From Cohnella sp. SGD-V74 (GTDB lineage Bacteria; Bacillota; Bacilli; Paenibacillales; Paenibacillaceae), in contig NZ_PVYW01000008.1 in the NCBI RefSeq assembly GCF_003001675.1, forward strand, positions 186,001-250,000: 64,000 nucleotides of DNA, given 5' to 3'. The translations under genes were made by a program, and so were the position numbers. Positions 18,899 to 27,235 of this stretch are shown piece by piece. Position 1 is the first letter of the stretch; every line of letters begins with the position of its first letter. The notes beneath the pieces were generated by a model. It was not told the DNA's origin, did no database searches, and saw only the letters and a list, made by a program, of their open reading frames with translations.

Positions 18899-19873
18899 AT
18901 GCGTCCGGCGGGAATCGTCATCGGCCTGCTGCTGGTCGCCTTCTGCCTGGTCGTCAGCATCGCGTTCGGCAAGCAGGCCATCTCTCTGTCCGAAGTGTAC
19001 CGGTCCATCTTCGAGTTCAACGGGTCCAGGGAGCATTTGATCGTGCGGACGGTGCGCGTGCCGCGGGCGCTGATCGCGATGGCTGTCGGAGCTTGCCTGG
19101 CCATGGCCGGAGCGATCATGCAGGCCGTCACCCGCAACGCTCTGGCCGGGCCGGAGCTGTTCGGGGTCAATCAAGGGGCTGCTTTCCTCATCGTCATCCA
19201 TCTGTATTTGATGGGCGGCGTGTCCGGCTCGTCGGCGATTGCGTATGCGTTCGTCGGTGCAGGGGCCGCGGGGCTGACCGTCTATCTGCTCGGCACGATG
19301 GGCGCGAGCGGGTTGACCCCGCTGAAGCTGATCGTAGCGGGAGCGACGATCAACCTGCTGCTCGGAGCGCTGACGCAGGGCATATTGGTGTTCGACGAGC
19401 GTTCGCTCGATACGATGAGGTTCTGGCTGGCCGGATCGCTTACGGGAAGAAGCACGTCTCTGTTCGCCGAGGTGGCGCCCTATATGCTGATCGGCGTCGC
19501 GGGGGCGTTGATCATGGGGAGACAGATCAACCTGCTCAGCCTCGGCGAGGAGACGGCGCAGGGGCTCGGGCTGCGCACCGGCCTGGTCAAGGCGCTGTCG
19601 CTGCTCGCGGTCGTCCTGCTCGCCGGCTCGTCGGTGGCGATCGCCGGGCCGATCGGCTTCGTCGGGCTCGCCGTGCCGCACATCGTCCGCTATCTCGTCG
19701 GCCAGGATTACCGCTGGGTGCTGCCGTATTCCGCGCTGGCCGGAGCGGCGCTGCTGCTGACGGCGGACATCGCGGCTCGGTTCATCGTTCCTTCCCAGGA
19801 AGTATCCGCGGGCGTCGTGACCGCCGTCTTGGGAGCGCCCTTCCTGATCTATCTGGCGCAGAGGAGGGCATAA
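18899..19873 (+). CDS. Iron-siderophore ABC permease, FecCD family (first subunit)
   Basis: This 324-residue, roughly ten-helix protein belongs to the FecCD/BtuC permease family. Hallmarks are RVPRALIAMAVGACLAMAG, NALAGPELFGVNQGAAF and the ATPase-contact loop GPIGFVGLAVPHIVRYLVG. I prefer ATG 18899 (AAGGAG at 18882-18887) over a GTG at 18872 that overlaps the binding-protein gene. It forms a heterodimer with the product of the next gene. No ATPase gene follows, as in the B. subtilis Feu system, which borrows a shared ATPase encoded elsewhere. Confidence 0.92.
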   Translation: MRPAGIVIGLLLVAFCLVVSIAFGKQAISLSEVYRSIFEFNGSREHLIVRTVRVPRALIAMAVGACLAMAGAIMQAVTRNALAGPELFGVNQGAAFLIVIHLYLMGGVSGSSAIAYAFVGAGAAGLTVYLLGTMGASGLTPLKLIVAGATINLLLGALTQGILVFDERSLDTMRFWLAGSLTGRSTSLFAEVAPYMLIGVAGALIMGRQINLLSLGEETAQGLGLRTGLVKALSLLAVVLLAGSSVAIAGPIGFVGLAVPHIVRYLVGQDYRWVLPYSALAGAALLLTADIAARFIVPSQEVSAGVVTAVLGAPFLIYLAQRRA

Positions 19874-19879
19874 CGAACG

Positions 19880-20884
19880 ATGGAGACGGTAAGAAACAGA
19901 GGCGCATCGTTTGTCCTTGTCCTGTCGGCGCTCGCCGCGCTTAATCTGCTCGTTCTGCTGCTGCAGATCGTGCTGGGGGATTTCCCCATTCCCGCGGCAG
20001 AAGCGCTTCACGCGTTGTTCGGGGCGGGAAGCGAGCGGTTCGACCTGGTCGTGAACCGCTTCCGGTTCCCGCGCGCGCTGGTTGCCTTCCTGGCCGGCGC
20101 GGGTCTGGCGCTGTCCGGCACGATTCTGCAGGGCATCACGCGCAATCCGCTCGCTTCGCCCGGCGTGCTCGGGCTCAATTCGGGAGCGGCGCTGGCCGCG
20201 GTGGGCTGCATGGTGCTCGCTCCGGGCGTTCCCGTAGCGATGCTGCCCTTCGCCGCCTTCGCCGGCGCGCTGCTGGCGGCGCTGCTGTCCTACGCGTTGG
20301 CCTGGAGACGGGGGCTGTCGCCGGTCCGACTCGTGCTCGTCGGCGTCGGCATCGCCGCGTCGGCGGGGGCCGTCGTCAGCTTCCTGCTCACGTTCACCGA
20401 TCTGGCGCAGGCGAAGGCGGCCGTGATCTGGATGTCCGGCAGCGTCTACGGCCGGAGCTGGGAGCATTTCTGGCCGCTGCTGCCGTGGCTGGCCGTCGGC
20501 TTTCCGGTCGCGCTGCTGTTGTCGAGAAGCCTGGACGTGCTGCAGCTGGGAGATTCGCTGGCGACCGGCCTCGGGACGAAGCTGGAGCGGGTCCGCGCGC
20601 TGCTGCTGCTCGTGGCGGTCGCCTCCGCGGGAGCGGCCGTCGCGATGGCCGGCACGATCGGCTTCGTCGGCTTGATGGCGCCGCATCTGGCGCGCTTCAT
20701 CGTCGGCTCCATGTCGCGGCGGCTGCTCCCCGCGGCCGTGCTGACAGGCGGCCTGCTCGTGAACGCCGCCGATCTGCTCGGCCGGACGGTCGCGGCGCCG
20801 CTGGAAATTCCGTGCGGCATTCTGATCGCCCTGATCGGCGCGCCGTACATGGTCTATTTGCTGTTCAAGAAGCGCAATCAATAA
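19880..20884 (+). CDS. Iron-siderophore ABC permease, FecCD family (second subunit)
   Basis: The 334-residue membrane protein is the second FecCD-family subunit, with RFPRALVAFLAGAGLALSG, NPLASPGVLGLNSGAALA and GTIGFVGLMAPHLARFIVG. It starts seven bases after the stop of its partner. The two proteins should build the membrane channel for ferric siderophore; an ATPase must be supplied from elsewhere. The nitroreductase gene follows 22 bp downstream and is probably in the same transcript. Confidence 0.92.
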   Translation: METVRNRGASFVLVLSALAALNLLVLLLQIVLGDFPIPAAEALHALFGAGSERFDLVVNRFRFPRALVAFLAGAGLALSGTILQGITRNPLASPGVLGLNSGAALAAVGCMVLAPGVPVAMLPFAAFAGALLAALLSYALAWRRGLSPVRLVLVGVGIAASAGAVVSFLLTFTDLAQAKAAVIWMSGSVYGRSWEHFWPLLPWLAVGFPVALLLSRSLDVLQLGDSLATGLGTKLERVRALLLLVAVASAGAAVAMAGTIGFVGLMAPHLARFIVGSMSRRLLPAAVLTGGLLVNAADLLGRTVAAPLEIPCGILIALIGAPYMVYLLFKKRNQ

Positions 20885-20906
20885 ATCGTCGAAGGGAGCG
20901 ATTCGC

Positions 20907-21467
20907 ATGGGGACGGACGGTTATCCCGTAGCCGAGACGCTGCGTCAGCGCAGGACGATCCGGCAGTTCAAGCCCGACCCGGTACCGTTTCCTCTGTTGC
21001 TGGAGCTGCTCGATACCGCCAACTGGGCTCCCAATCACGGGCTTCGCGAGCCGTGGAGGTACATTCTGTATCAGGGAGAGGCGCGCTCCGAATTTACGGA
21101 GGCGGTGCTAGGTTCGATGTCCGCGGAGGACAAGGCGAAGTACGCGGAACAGAGAATCAGGGACTATGCGGTCATTCCGTGTCACCTGATCGTCGTCATG
21201 AAGGAAGATCCGCGGCAGAAGCAGTGGGAGGAGGACTTTGGGGCGGCGTGCGGTTGGATTCAAAGCTTTCAACTGGCGGCGTGGGAGCGGGGAATCGGCG
21301 TCGTATGGAAAACGAATCCGTACATCTACTCGCCGCACTTTCGCCGGGCGGTCGGCGTAGCGGACGGGGAGAAGGTCGTCGGCGTGCTTCACGTCGGTTA
21401 TCCGGATCTCATCCCCGACCCCCGGCCCCGCTCCCCGGCCGAATCCAAGCTTACGGTGCGGGGATAG
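20907..21467 (+). CDS. Nitroreductase-family flavoprotein
   Basis: The 186-residue protein is a compact FMN-dependent nitroreductase: LRQRRTIRQFKPDPV is the N-terminal FMN-binding segment, NWAPNHGLREPWRY the second, and QSFQLAAWERGIG the core helix. The reaction is NAD(P)H-dependent reduction of an unknown substrate. GAAGGGAG precedes the ATG. It lies right behind the siderophore importer, so a role in reducing or releasing imported iron is possible but unproven. The 54 bp after its stop are a degenerate copy of its own 3' end. The C-terminus LHVGYPDLIPDPRPR appears intact. Confidence 0.88.
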   Translation: MGTDGYPVAETLRQRRTIRQFKPDPVPFPLLLELLDTANWAPNHGLREPWRYILYQGEARSEFTEAVLGSMSAEDKAKYAEQRIRDYAVIPCHLIVVMKEDPRQKQWEEDFGAACGWIQSFQLAAWERGIGVVWKTNPYIYSPHFRRAVGVADGEKVVGVLHVGYPDLIPDPRPRSPAESKLTVRG

Positions 21468-21521
21468 AAGGTCGGCAGGGCTTCATATCGGTCGGTTACC
21501 CGGATCTCGTTCCCGCCCCCA
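21468..21521 (+). pseudogene. Degenerate duplicate of the nitroreductase 3' end
   Basis: Immediately after the nitroreductase stop, the sequence GAAGGTCG...GGTTACCCGGATCTCGTTCC repeats, with small changes and indels, the gene's own bases about 21371-21423. In one frame it still reads SVGYPDLVPAPK, against GYPDLIPDP in the gene. It has no start and no independent function. It may mark a slipped 3' duplication or an exchange of gene ends. Confidence 0.7.
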
Positions 21522-21617
21522 AACATGTTGTCAGGCTAAGCTACTCTCCCGGAGTTGATGAGCAAGCGCACTCGGGATCGAGATCGAGTGACAGGGAATC
21601 GCCTAAGACGATGGGGT

Positions 21618-21802
21618 AACGTTATTTGATTCGCGGCAAGGTGGGTGAAGTGAGGTTAGCATTATGGCCTAACGCTATTGTGTTGAGCAAAGGCGATATT
21701 GTGGGCATAGGGAAGAGATAACGCTACGCCATCGCTCTATTGACCGCTCCCCGAGTCCGAATCGGTCAAATAGCGCTACGCCGTAGCGTTATCAATTCCA
21801 CC
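21618..21802. repeat. Cluster of TAACGYTA/TAGCG palindromic repeats
   Basis: GATAACGCTACG at about 21717-21728 is exactly complementary to CGTAGCGTTATC at about 21785-21796, and the inner arms (CTATTGACCG and CGGTCAAATAG) extend the hairpin. Shorter relatives (GTAACGTTATTTG, CCTAACGCTATTG) lie just upstream. The 420 bp between the nitroreductase and moaB hold no other gene. The cluster may be a dispersed extragenic palindrome family or a transcription terminator region. Confidence 0.55.
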
Positions 21803-21887
21803 ACCCAACCCGGCAGGTCGTTGTTCCTATAAACGAAATGCCAAAACCCCTTCAAGCACCCGATGTACGACATGTCTGATTCGGCGC

Positions 21888-22409
21888 TTACCTGTCCTTG
21901 TACAGCTCCCGCATCACGTGTCCGAGCTCGGGCACGATCAGGCGAGTCATCGCCAGGCGCACGGCGCCGGTTGAACCCGGCATCGAGAAGACGGCGGTCG
22001 ATCCGATCGTGCCGGCGATGGCGCGGGACAAGATGGCGGCCGAGCCGATGTCCTCGGTGAAGCTGAGATAGCGGAAAATTTCGCCGAAGCCCGGCATCTC
22101 CTTATGCAGCTGATCGCGGACCGCTTCGAACGTCGTGTCCCTGCCCGCGATGCCGGTGCCTCCGTTCAGCAGCACCGCCTCCACTTGCGGATTTTCCGCC
22201 GCCGATCGCAGCAGCGCCGCGATGCCTTCGTAGTCGTCCTTCACGATCGCGTACTCGGCGACCGTATGCCCGGCTGCTTCCAGCAGCTCGCGAATGAGCT
22301 GTCCGCTCTTATCTGTCTCCGGCGTGCGCGTGTCGGAGACGGTAAGGATGGAGCAAGCGACGCTGGAGGGAGCTTCCCGGCGGTGCTGCTCGGTCGAATT
22401 CGATGTCAA
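21888..22409 (-). CDS. moaB: MoaB/MogA-family molybdenum cofactor protein
   Basis: From a TTG at 22409 (AAGGAG nine bases upstream) the protein has 173 residues. It is a MoCF-fold protein: SILTVSDTRTPETDKSG at the N-terminus, LNGGTGIAGRDTT as the molybdopterin-binding motif, and SMPGSTGAVRLAM near the end. Members adenylylate molybdopterin (MogA) or are MoaB homologues. It stands alone; no other molybdenum gene is seen. Upstream codons are open in frame but carry no family similarity and overlap the terminator of the neighbouring gene. Confidence 0.9.
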   Translation of the reverse strand: MTSNSTEQHRREAPSSVACSILTVSDTRTPETDKSGQLIRELLEAAGHTVAEYAIVKDDYEGIAALLRSAAENPQVEAVLLNGGTGIAGRDTTFEAVRDQLHKEMPGFGEIFRYLSFTEDIGSAAILSRAIAGTIGSTAVFSMPGSTGAVRLAMTRLIVPELGHVMRELYKDR

Positions 22410-22480
22410 TGCCAACGTCTCCTTCTCTATCGGTTTCCTAGAAAATAACAGATATTCGACACGGAGACAAGCGACAAAAT

Positions 22481-22535
22481 GCAAACCGTCGAACGTTCCG
22501 CCCGCTCAGGCAGGGGACGGCGTTCGACGGTTTGC
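22481..22535 (-). terminator. Terminator of the stalk-domain gene
   Basis: A perfect 15-bp stem pairs 22481-22495 (GCAAACCGTCGAACG arm) with 22521-22535 across a 25-nt loop. On the minus strand it is followed by ATTTTG. It lies just past the stop at 22540. Confidence 0.8.
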
Positions 22536-22539
22536 GCTT

Positions 22540-23910
22540 TTACTTGTAATGAGAAGTCTCGAAGATGAACACTTCGCCTTCCAGGTCGCTGACGGCCGGC
22601 TCGACGTAGATCGTCACGTAGCGGTCTCCCGTGAATTTCGATACGTTCAGCTCGATCTCCGTGACGGTTCCTTTGGGGATGTTCGCCGTTTTGAGCTGTT
22701 CTCCGTTGTCGTCGGTGAACCGTACGACGGCCGCTTCCGTGCTCGCGATATGCAGCGCCAGCGTGGCGTACTTGCCTTTAGGATAGACGTACAGATTTTG
22801 ATAACCGTAAGGGATGTACAGCAATTTGCTGTATTTCTTACCCGCATACGTCAGCTTGTCGGACTGTCCGGAATGGATTTCGTAGCCGCCCGCTTCATAC
22901 TGCGATTCGAACAGCGGCAGTGTCTTAGGCGCCTCCGGCAGCACGGAGGAGGCCTCCTTGTCGTTCGTGTACTTGGAAGTGTCGAAAATATAGACTTCGC
23001 CGTGAAGATTGTCGTGGAACGGTCTCGCATAGATGGTGACGTATTGATCTCCGGTGAACTTGGATACGTCCAACGTGACCGTAGATACGACGCCCTTCTG
23101 AATCTCCGCGGTTTTCAGCTTTTCCCCGCCGGCTCCGAGGAACTCGACGACCATGACTTCGGAAGCGCCGATCTGCAGCGACAGGACCGGATATTTTCCC
23201 TCGGGATACACATAGAAATGTTGATAGGGTTCAGGAGAATATAAAACCCGGCTGTATTTCTTTCCGGCGTACGTCAGCTTGTCGGATTGTCCGGTATGCA
23301 GCTCGTAGCCGCCTTGCTCATAGCGGGAATCGAACAGCGGCAGCGTTGCCGCGGACGGAGCCGAACCGCCGCTGCCGCCCGTTCCCGAGGACTTGCCGGA
23401 GGCGACGTGGATCGTTAAGGTTGCGGACTCGTACTTAATATCCAGGCCGAGAGCGCCGGAGATGGCGCGGACCGGCAAGTAAGTCGTCCCTTTGTAGCTC
23501 AGCGGAGGAGCGCTCGGCGTCCACTGGGCGCCGTCGATCAGAAACTTCAGGTTTGGATCGGCTTTGGCGACGACCGGCTCCAACCCGCGGGACTTCTCGC
23601 CTGCAGCCGTTAGTCCGCCTCCCGGAGCGGACGCACCGGATTTTCCGGTCAAAATGATAATGGAGCCGCTCGCCGCTTCGTATTTGATATCGAGGCCGAG
23701 CGCGTTCGATACGGCCCGTACCGGCAAGTAGGTCGTTCCTTTGTAGCTCAGCGGAGCGGACGGGGAAATCCAATCGCGGCCGTCGATCCGGAATTTTAAT
23801 CTGTGGTCCAGATTGGCGTTAACGGACGCGGGGGCCGCAGCGGAGAGCGAGCCTGCTCCCAGGCCGAATAATACAAGGCATGCGATCAACAAACGGACGG
23901 TTGACTTCAT
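22540..23910 (-). CDS. Secreted protein with two copper-amine-oxidase-like stalk domains and two beta repeats
   Basis: The 456-residue protein has a signal peptide (about 1-27). Two 'stalk' repeats follow (about 35-85 and 105-160), each with PLSYKGTTYLPVRA and ALGLDIKYE. Two copies of a roughly 120-residue unit then start LPLFDSRYEQGGYELHTGQS and LPLFESQYEAGGYEIHSGQS. The unit ends in a conserved (D/N)VSKFTGD(Q/R)YVTIY strand and looks like a beta-sandwich. The stalk domain is common on Paenibacillus surface proteins. AAGGAGG lies upstream; the start could be ATG 23910 or the TTG just before. It is divergent from the STAND ATPase. Function unknown. Confidence 0.87.
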   Translation of the reverse strand: MKSTVRLLIACLVLFGLGAGSLSAAAPASVNANLDHRLKFRIDGRDWISPSAPLSYKGTTYLPVRAVSNALGLDIKYEAASGSIIILTGKSGASAPGGGLTAAGEKSRGLEPVVAKADPNLKFLIDGAQWTPSAPPLSYKGTTYLPVRAISGALGLDIKYESATLTIHVASGKSSGTGGSGGSAPSAATLPLFDSRYEQGGYELHTGQSDKLTYAGKKYSRVLYSPEPYQHFYVYPEGKYPVLSLQIGASEVMVVEFLGAGGEKLKTAEIQKGVVSTVTLDVSKFTGDQYVTIYARPFHDNLHGEVYIFDTSKYTNDKEASSVLPEAPKTLPLFESQYEAGGYEIHSGQSDKLTYAGKKYSKLLYIPYGYQNLYVYPKGKYATLALHIASTEAAVVRFTDDNGEQLKTANIPKGTVTEIELNVSKFTGDRYVTIYVEPAVSDLEGEVFIFETSHYK

Positions 23911-24078
23911 CAAAATCGGTTCCTCCTTTTGGTCGGGGCGATGCGGTTATCGATTCGATCCAACTACAGCGAGAATGCCACGGAGAAACTATCGCGGTCT
24001 ATATCACAAAACTATCAATTTGTATTACAATGGACGAAAATCGGGTGTTGCGGGGTCGGAAGAGGAGGAACGTCCGTC

Positions 24079-26184
24079 ATGCGGATCGGAGAATTGCTCA
24101 ATCAAGCCCAGAGGTCGACGTTCATTGGGCGCAAGACCGAGCTGGAGGCGCTGGATCGGCTGCAGGAAGCGGATCATCGATCCTGGAAGATCTTGAATTT
24201 GCACGGATTGAGCGGCATCGGCAAGACGACGGTACTGCGCATGTTCGCCGAAAGGACCTCGATCGGGCGCTGCCTCTACGTTCCCGGACACGACGGGCAT
24301 CCTTCTCCCGCAGCCTTCGTTCAATGCCTCCTTCGCGAACTCGAGCCGGCCGATCGCGTCCTCTTCGAGCAAGGGGAGAGAAGCCAAGCCGATCTGATCC
24401 AGGAGCTGAACGGGAGTCTTATGCGCAGGGCGGAGGAAGCGGGCGGTATTGTCGTGCTGCTGGACGAGTTCGAGCAGTGGGTCGGAATCGAAGGCTGGAT
24501 CAGGGAGGAGTGGATTCCTTCGCTCAGCCCGTCGGTTAAGCTGTGCATTGTCACCCGGAACGCGCTCGGAGCGGAGTGGAGCAAAGGCGGCTGGAACCGG
24601 TTGATCGACCGATTGGAGATGAAGCCGTTCACGACCGCGGAAGTGAGGGGATTTGCCGAAAAGCACGGCTTGACCGAACCCGAGAGCGTGCGCGTTCTGT
24701 ACCGTCTGTCGGGCGGGATTCCCCTGTCCTTGTCCATTGCTTGCGACAGAATGCTGAAACAGGCCGTTCACGGTGCCGAAATCAGTCTTTTCGACGGGGA
24801 GACGCCGAACGGATTGCCGCTGGAGTGGCTGGGGGAGCTGCTCATCGAACCTTACTATGAACTGTTGGAGGCCGCATGCGTCGTATGGCGGTTCGATCAG
24901 GAGATTCTGGAGGCGATCGTTCGCCGCCCGCTGTCCGTCCCGGTTTTCCGGGAGTTCTGCAACTTGCCGTTCGTCGCGTGGCATCGCGATCATTGGAGAA
25001 TACACGATCTGGTCCGCAAATGGGGAGTGGACGATCTCCAGCGCCGCAAGCCCGGCCAGTATGCCGAATATCGCGCCCGCGCGCTGCAAGTCGTTCAGCG
25101 AAGGGAGAGCGGCGATACCCTTCGCTCGTCCGAATGGACCTTCGACAAGCTGGCCTTGCACGAGGACGAGTTCATTCGTCAGCTTTGTTTTCAATGGGAC
25201 GGGGAGACGGTCATACGGGAATGCGCCTTCTCCGATATGGAGCGGGCGGAGCGGCTGTATCATTCCTTCCACCGCCGCTTCTATCGGGCCGACTCCTCGG
25301 AGGACAGGCACGCGGCGGAGCTGCTAAGGCCGCTCTGGGAAGCGGACCCTTCCTCCTTCGTCGGAATGTGGAGGGACGGCCGGATGGTCGCTTTCTGCGC
25401 CGTCATTCCTCTCCACAGCAAGACCGTCGCCGTTCTTAAGCGCAGCCCGATTACGGCGCCTCTGGCGTCCCGCTGCGAAGAGGAGCAGGTCCGATACGCC
25501 ATCCCGTTCGCGGGAATGGATACCGACGTGGAATACGAGATCAGCGGCATTCTCGCCAGAAGTCTGCTGATCCTTCTGAACCTGCAAGCGCGAATCGTGA
25601 ATCTGCTGGCGGAATCCCACTGGATGCCTTACTTGCGGCTGATGGGATACGAACGCGCGGCTTGGGCCGACGGAGCAGCCGGGGACGGCACGATCTATCG
25701 GGCCTATCAGATCGATCTGCGAGACGATTCCCTGTCGGCCCGCATCGACCGGCTGCTGAGCGGATTGTCGCGTTCGGATGCGGATCGGGAACTCCCGAGC
25801 GGAGCCCGAGTGCCGACTTCCCCCGAAGAGACCGTTCGCCTCCTGAAGCCGATTCTTAAGCGCTTCGACAGGCTCCCTTACGAGCCGGCGCTGGGCGCGG
25901 AACTCTCCGGCTGGTACGAGGCTGCCGTACACTCCGGAGAAGGGGCGGGCTTGGCCTTGCGGCAAGATCTTCTGCGGGAGATCGAGCGGATGGAGACGGA
26001 GCGGGAAGAAGAAGCCGTCTACGGGAAAATCCTGAAATTGGCCTACGTTCGCAAAGTCGGCACGCACGAGACGATCGCGGAGCGGCTCAACTTGTCGGTG
26101 CCGACTTACTATCGGTATTTGAGCGTCGCGACGCGGAAGCTGGCTCTTCGGATGTGGCAATTAAAGAACGGCTCCGGGCCTTAG
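24079..26184 (+). CDS. STAND-type P-loop ATPase with C-terminal helix-turn-helix-like region
   Basis: The 701-residue protein starts MRIGELLNQAQRSTFIGRKT, with FIGRKTELEAL typical of ATP-binding regulators. Walker A is GLSGIGKTT (about 43-51) and Walker B is IVVLLDEFEQW (about 129-139), followed by IVTRNAL (sensor-like) and a winged-helix part. The middle (about 390-560) includes GMWRDGRMVAFCAVIPL and faintly resembles an acyltransferase fold. The C-terminus THETIAERLNLSVPTYYRYL looks like an HTH. GAGGAGG precedes ATG 24079. It is most likely a signal-transducing NTPase controlling transcription, perhaps of its divergent stalk-protein neighbour. Target and ligand are unknown. Confidence 0.8.
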   Translation: MRIGELLNQAQRSTFIGRKTELEALDRLQEADHRSWKILNLHGLSGIGKTTVLRMFAERTSIGRCLYVPGHDGHPSPAAFVQCLLRELEPADRVLFEQGERSQADLIQELNGSLMRRAEEAGGIVVLLDEFEQWVGIEGWIREEWIPSLSPSVKLCIVTRNALGAEWSKGGWNRLIDRLEMKPFTTAEVRGFAEKHGLTEPESVRVLYRLSGGIPLSLSIACDRMLKQAVHGAEISLFDGETPNGLPLEWLGELLIEPYYELLEAACVVWRFDQEILEAIVRRPLSVPVFREFCNLPFVAWHRDHWRIHDLVRKWGVDDLQRRKPGQYAEYRARALQVVQRRESGDTLRSSEWTFDKLALHEDEFIRQLCFQWDGETVIRECAFSDMERAERLYHSFHRRFYRADSSEDRHAAELLRPLWEADPSSFVGMWRDGRMVAFCAVIPLHSKTVAVLKRSPITAPLASRCEEEQVRYAIPFAGMDTDVEYEISGILARSLLILLNLQARIVNLLAESHWMPYLRLMGYERAAWADGAAGDGTIYRAYQIDLRDDSLSARIDRLLSGLSRSDADRELPSGARVPTSPEETVRLLKPILKRFDRLPYEPALGAELSGWYEAAVHSGEGAGLALRQDLLREIERMETEREEEAVYGKILKLAYVRKVGTHETIAERLNLSVPTYYRYLSVATRKLALRMWQLKNGSGP

Positions 26185-26238
26185 GGAGCTGGGAGAAACG
26201 AAGCTGCGATGTTGAAAACAGGGAGGAACATGCGAAAC

Positions 26239-27213
26239 ATGAAGTATAAAACAGTAGGAAAGACGGGCATTCAAGTATCGGAGCTATGCTTCGGCACGAT
26301 GTCTTTCGGCGGCAATGCCGACCGGGAGACGTCCAAGAAGCTGTTCCATCGCTGCCTGGACAAGGGCATCAACTTCTTCGACAGCGCGAACGTCTACAGC
26401 GGCGGCGTGGCGGAAGAGATTCTCGGCGAATTGATCGCGGGCAGGCGGGACGAAGTGGTCATTACCTCCAAGGCGGGCTTCCCGTTCGGAACCGACCTGA
26501 ACGCCCGCGGTTCCTCGCGCCGGCATCTGTTCCTGTCGGTGGAGCAGAGCTTGAAGCGGCTTAATACGGATCGAATCGAGTTTTATTTCATCCATACGTT
26601 CGACCCGCTGACGCCGATCGAGGAGACGGTCCGCGCCCTGGACGATTTGCGCCGGCAGGGCAAGATCCTCTACCCGGCCGTCAGCAACTGGGCGGCTTGG
26701 CAGATCGCCAAGGCGCTCGGCGTCTCCGCGAAGGAAGGTCTGGCCGGCTTCGAGCTGATCCAGCCGATGTACAATCTCGTCAAGCGTCAGGCCGAAGTCG
26801 AGATTCTGCCGCTGGCGGAGTCGGAGAAGCTGGGCGTCATCAGCTACAGCCCGCTCGGGGGCGGGCTGCTGACCGGCAAATACGGCGTAGGCAAGCGGCC
26901 GGAGACCGGCAGGCTGGTGGAGCAAACCAACTATACGAAACGTTACGAGAACGAAAACTATTATGCGATCGCGGACCGTTTCTCCGCTTACGCGCGCGAG
27001 CGCGGCATCCATCCGGCTACGCTTGCGGTGGCATGGACGCTCAGTCACCCTGCGATTACGGCGCCGATCATCGGAGCGCGAAACATCGAGCAGTTGGAGC
27101 CGTCTCTCGCTGCGGTGGACTTGGAATTCACCGAGGAATGGCGCAAGGAGATTACGGCGCTGTCGATCGACCCTCCGCTGGCGACCGATCGCAGCGAGGA
27201 AGCCGGACGCTGA
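26239..27213 (+). CDS. Aldo/keto reductase
   Basis: The protein is about 324 residues from ATG 26239 and begins MKYKTVGKTGIQVSELCFGT, the canonical AKR opening. NFFDSANVYSGGVAEEILGE carries catalytic Asp and Tyr, VITSKAGFP the lysine and YFIHTFD the histidine. APIIGARNIEQL binds NADP(H). It is related to but clearly distinct from the reductase at 13942. Two in-frame ATGs upstream (26209, 26230) are alternatives; GGGAGG at 26221-26226 suits neither perfectly. The fRMsr gene follows 22 bp later, so the pair may act in oxidative or carbonyl-stress repair. Confidence 0.88.
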   Translation: MKYKTVGKTGIQVSELCFGTMSFGGNADRETSKKLFHRCLDKGINFFDSANVYSGGVAEEILGELIAGRRDEVVITSKAGFPFGTDLNARGSSRRHLFLSVEQSLKRLNTDRIEFYFIHTFDPLTPIEETVRALDDLRRQGKILYPAVSNWAAWQIAKALGVSAKEGLAGFELIQPMYNLVKRQAEVEILPLAESEKLGVISYSPLGGGLLTGKYGVGKRPETGRLVEQTNYTKRYENENYYAIADRFSAYARERGIHPATLAVAWTLSHPAITAPIIGARNIEQLEPSLAAVDLEFTEEWRKEITALSIDPPLATDRSEEAGR

Positions 27214-27235
27214 TCGCGAGGAAGGAGACGGCAGC

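Noticed and set aside
18794..20908. 704-codon minus-strand frame rich in Gln, Arg and Asp
   Set aside because: It is the antisense of two FecCD permease genes; hydrophobic codons read backwards give this composition.
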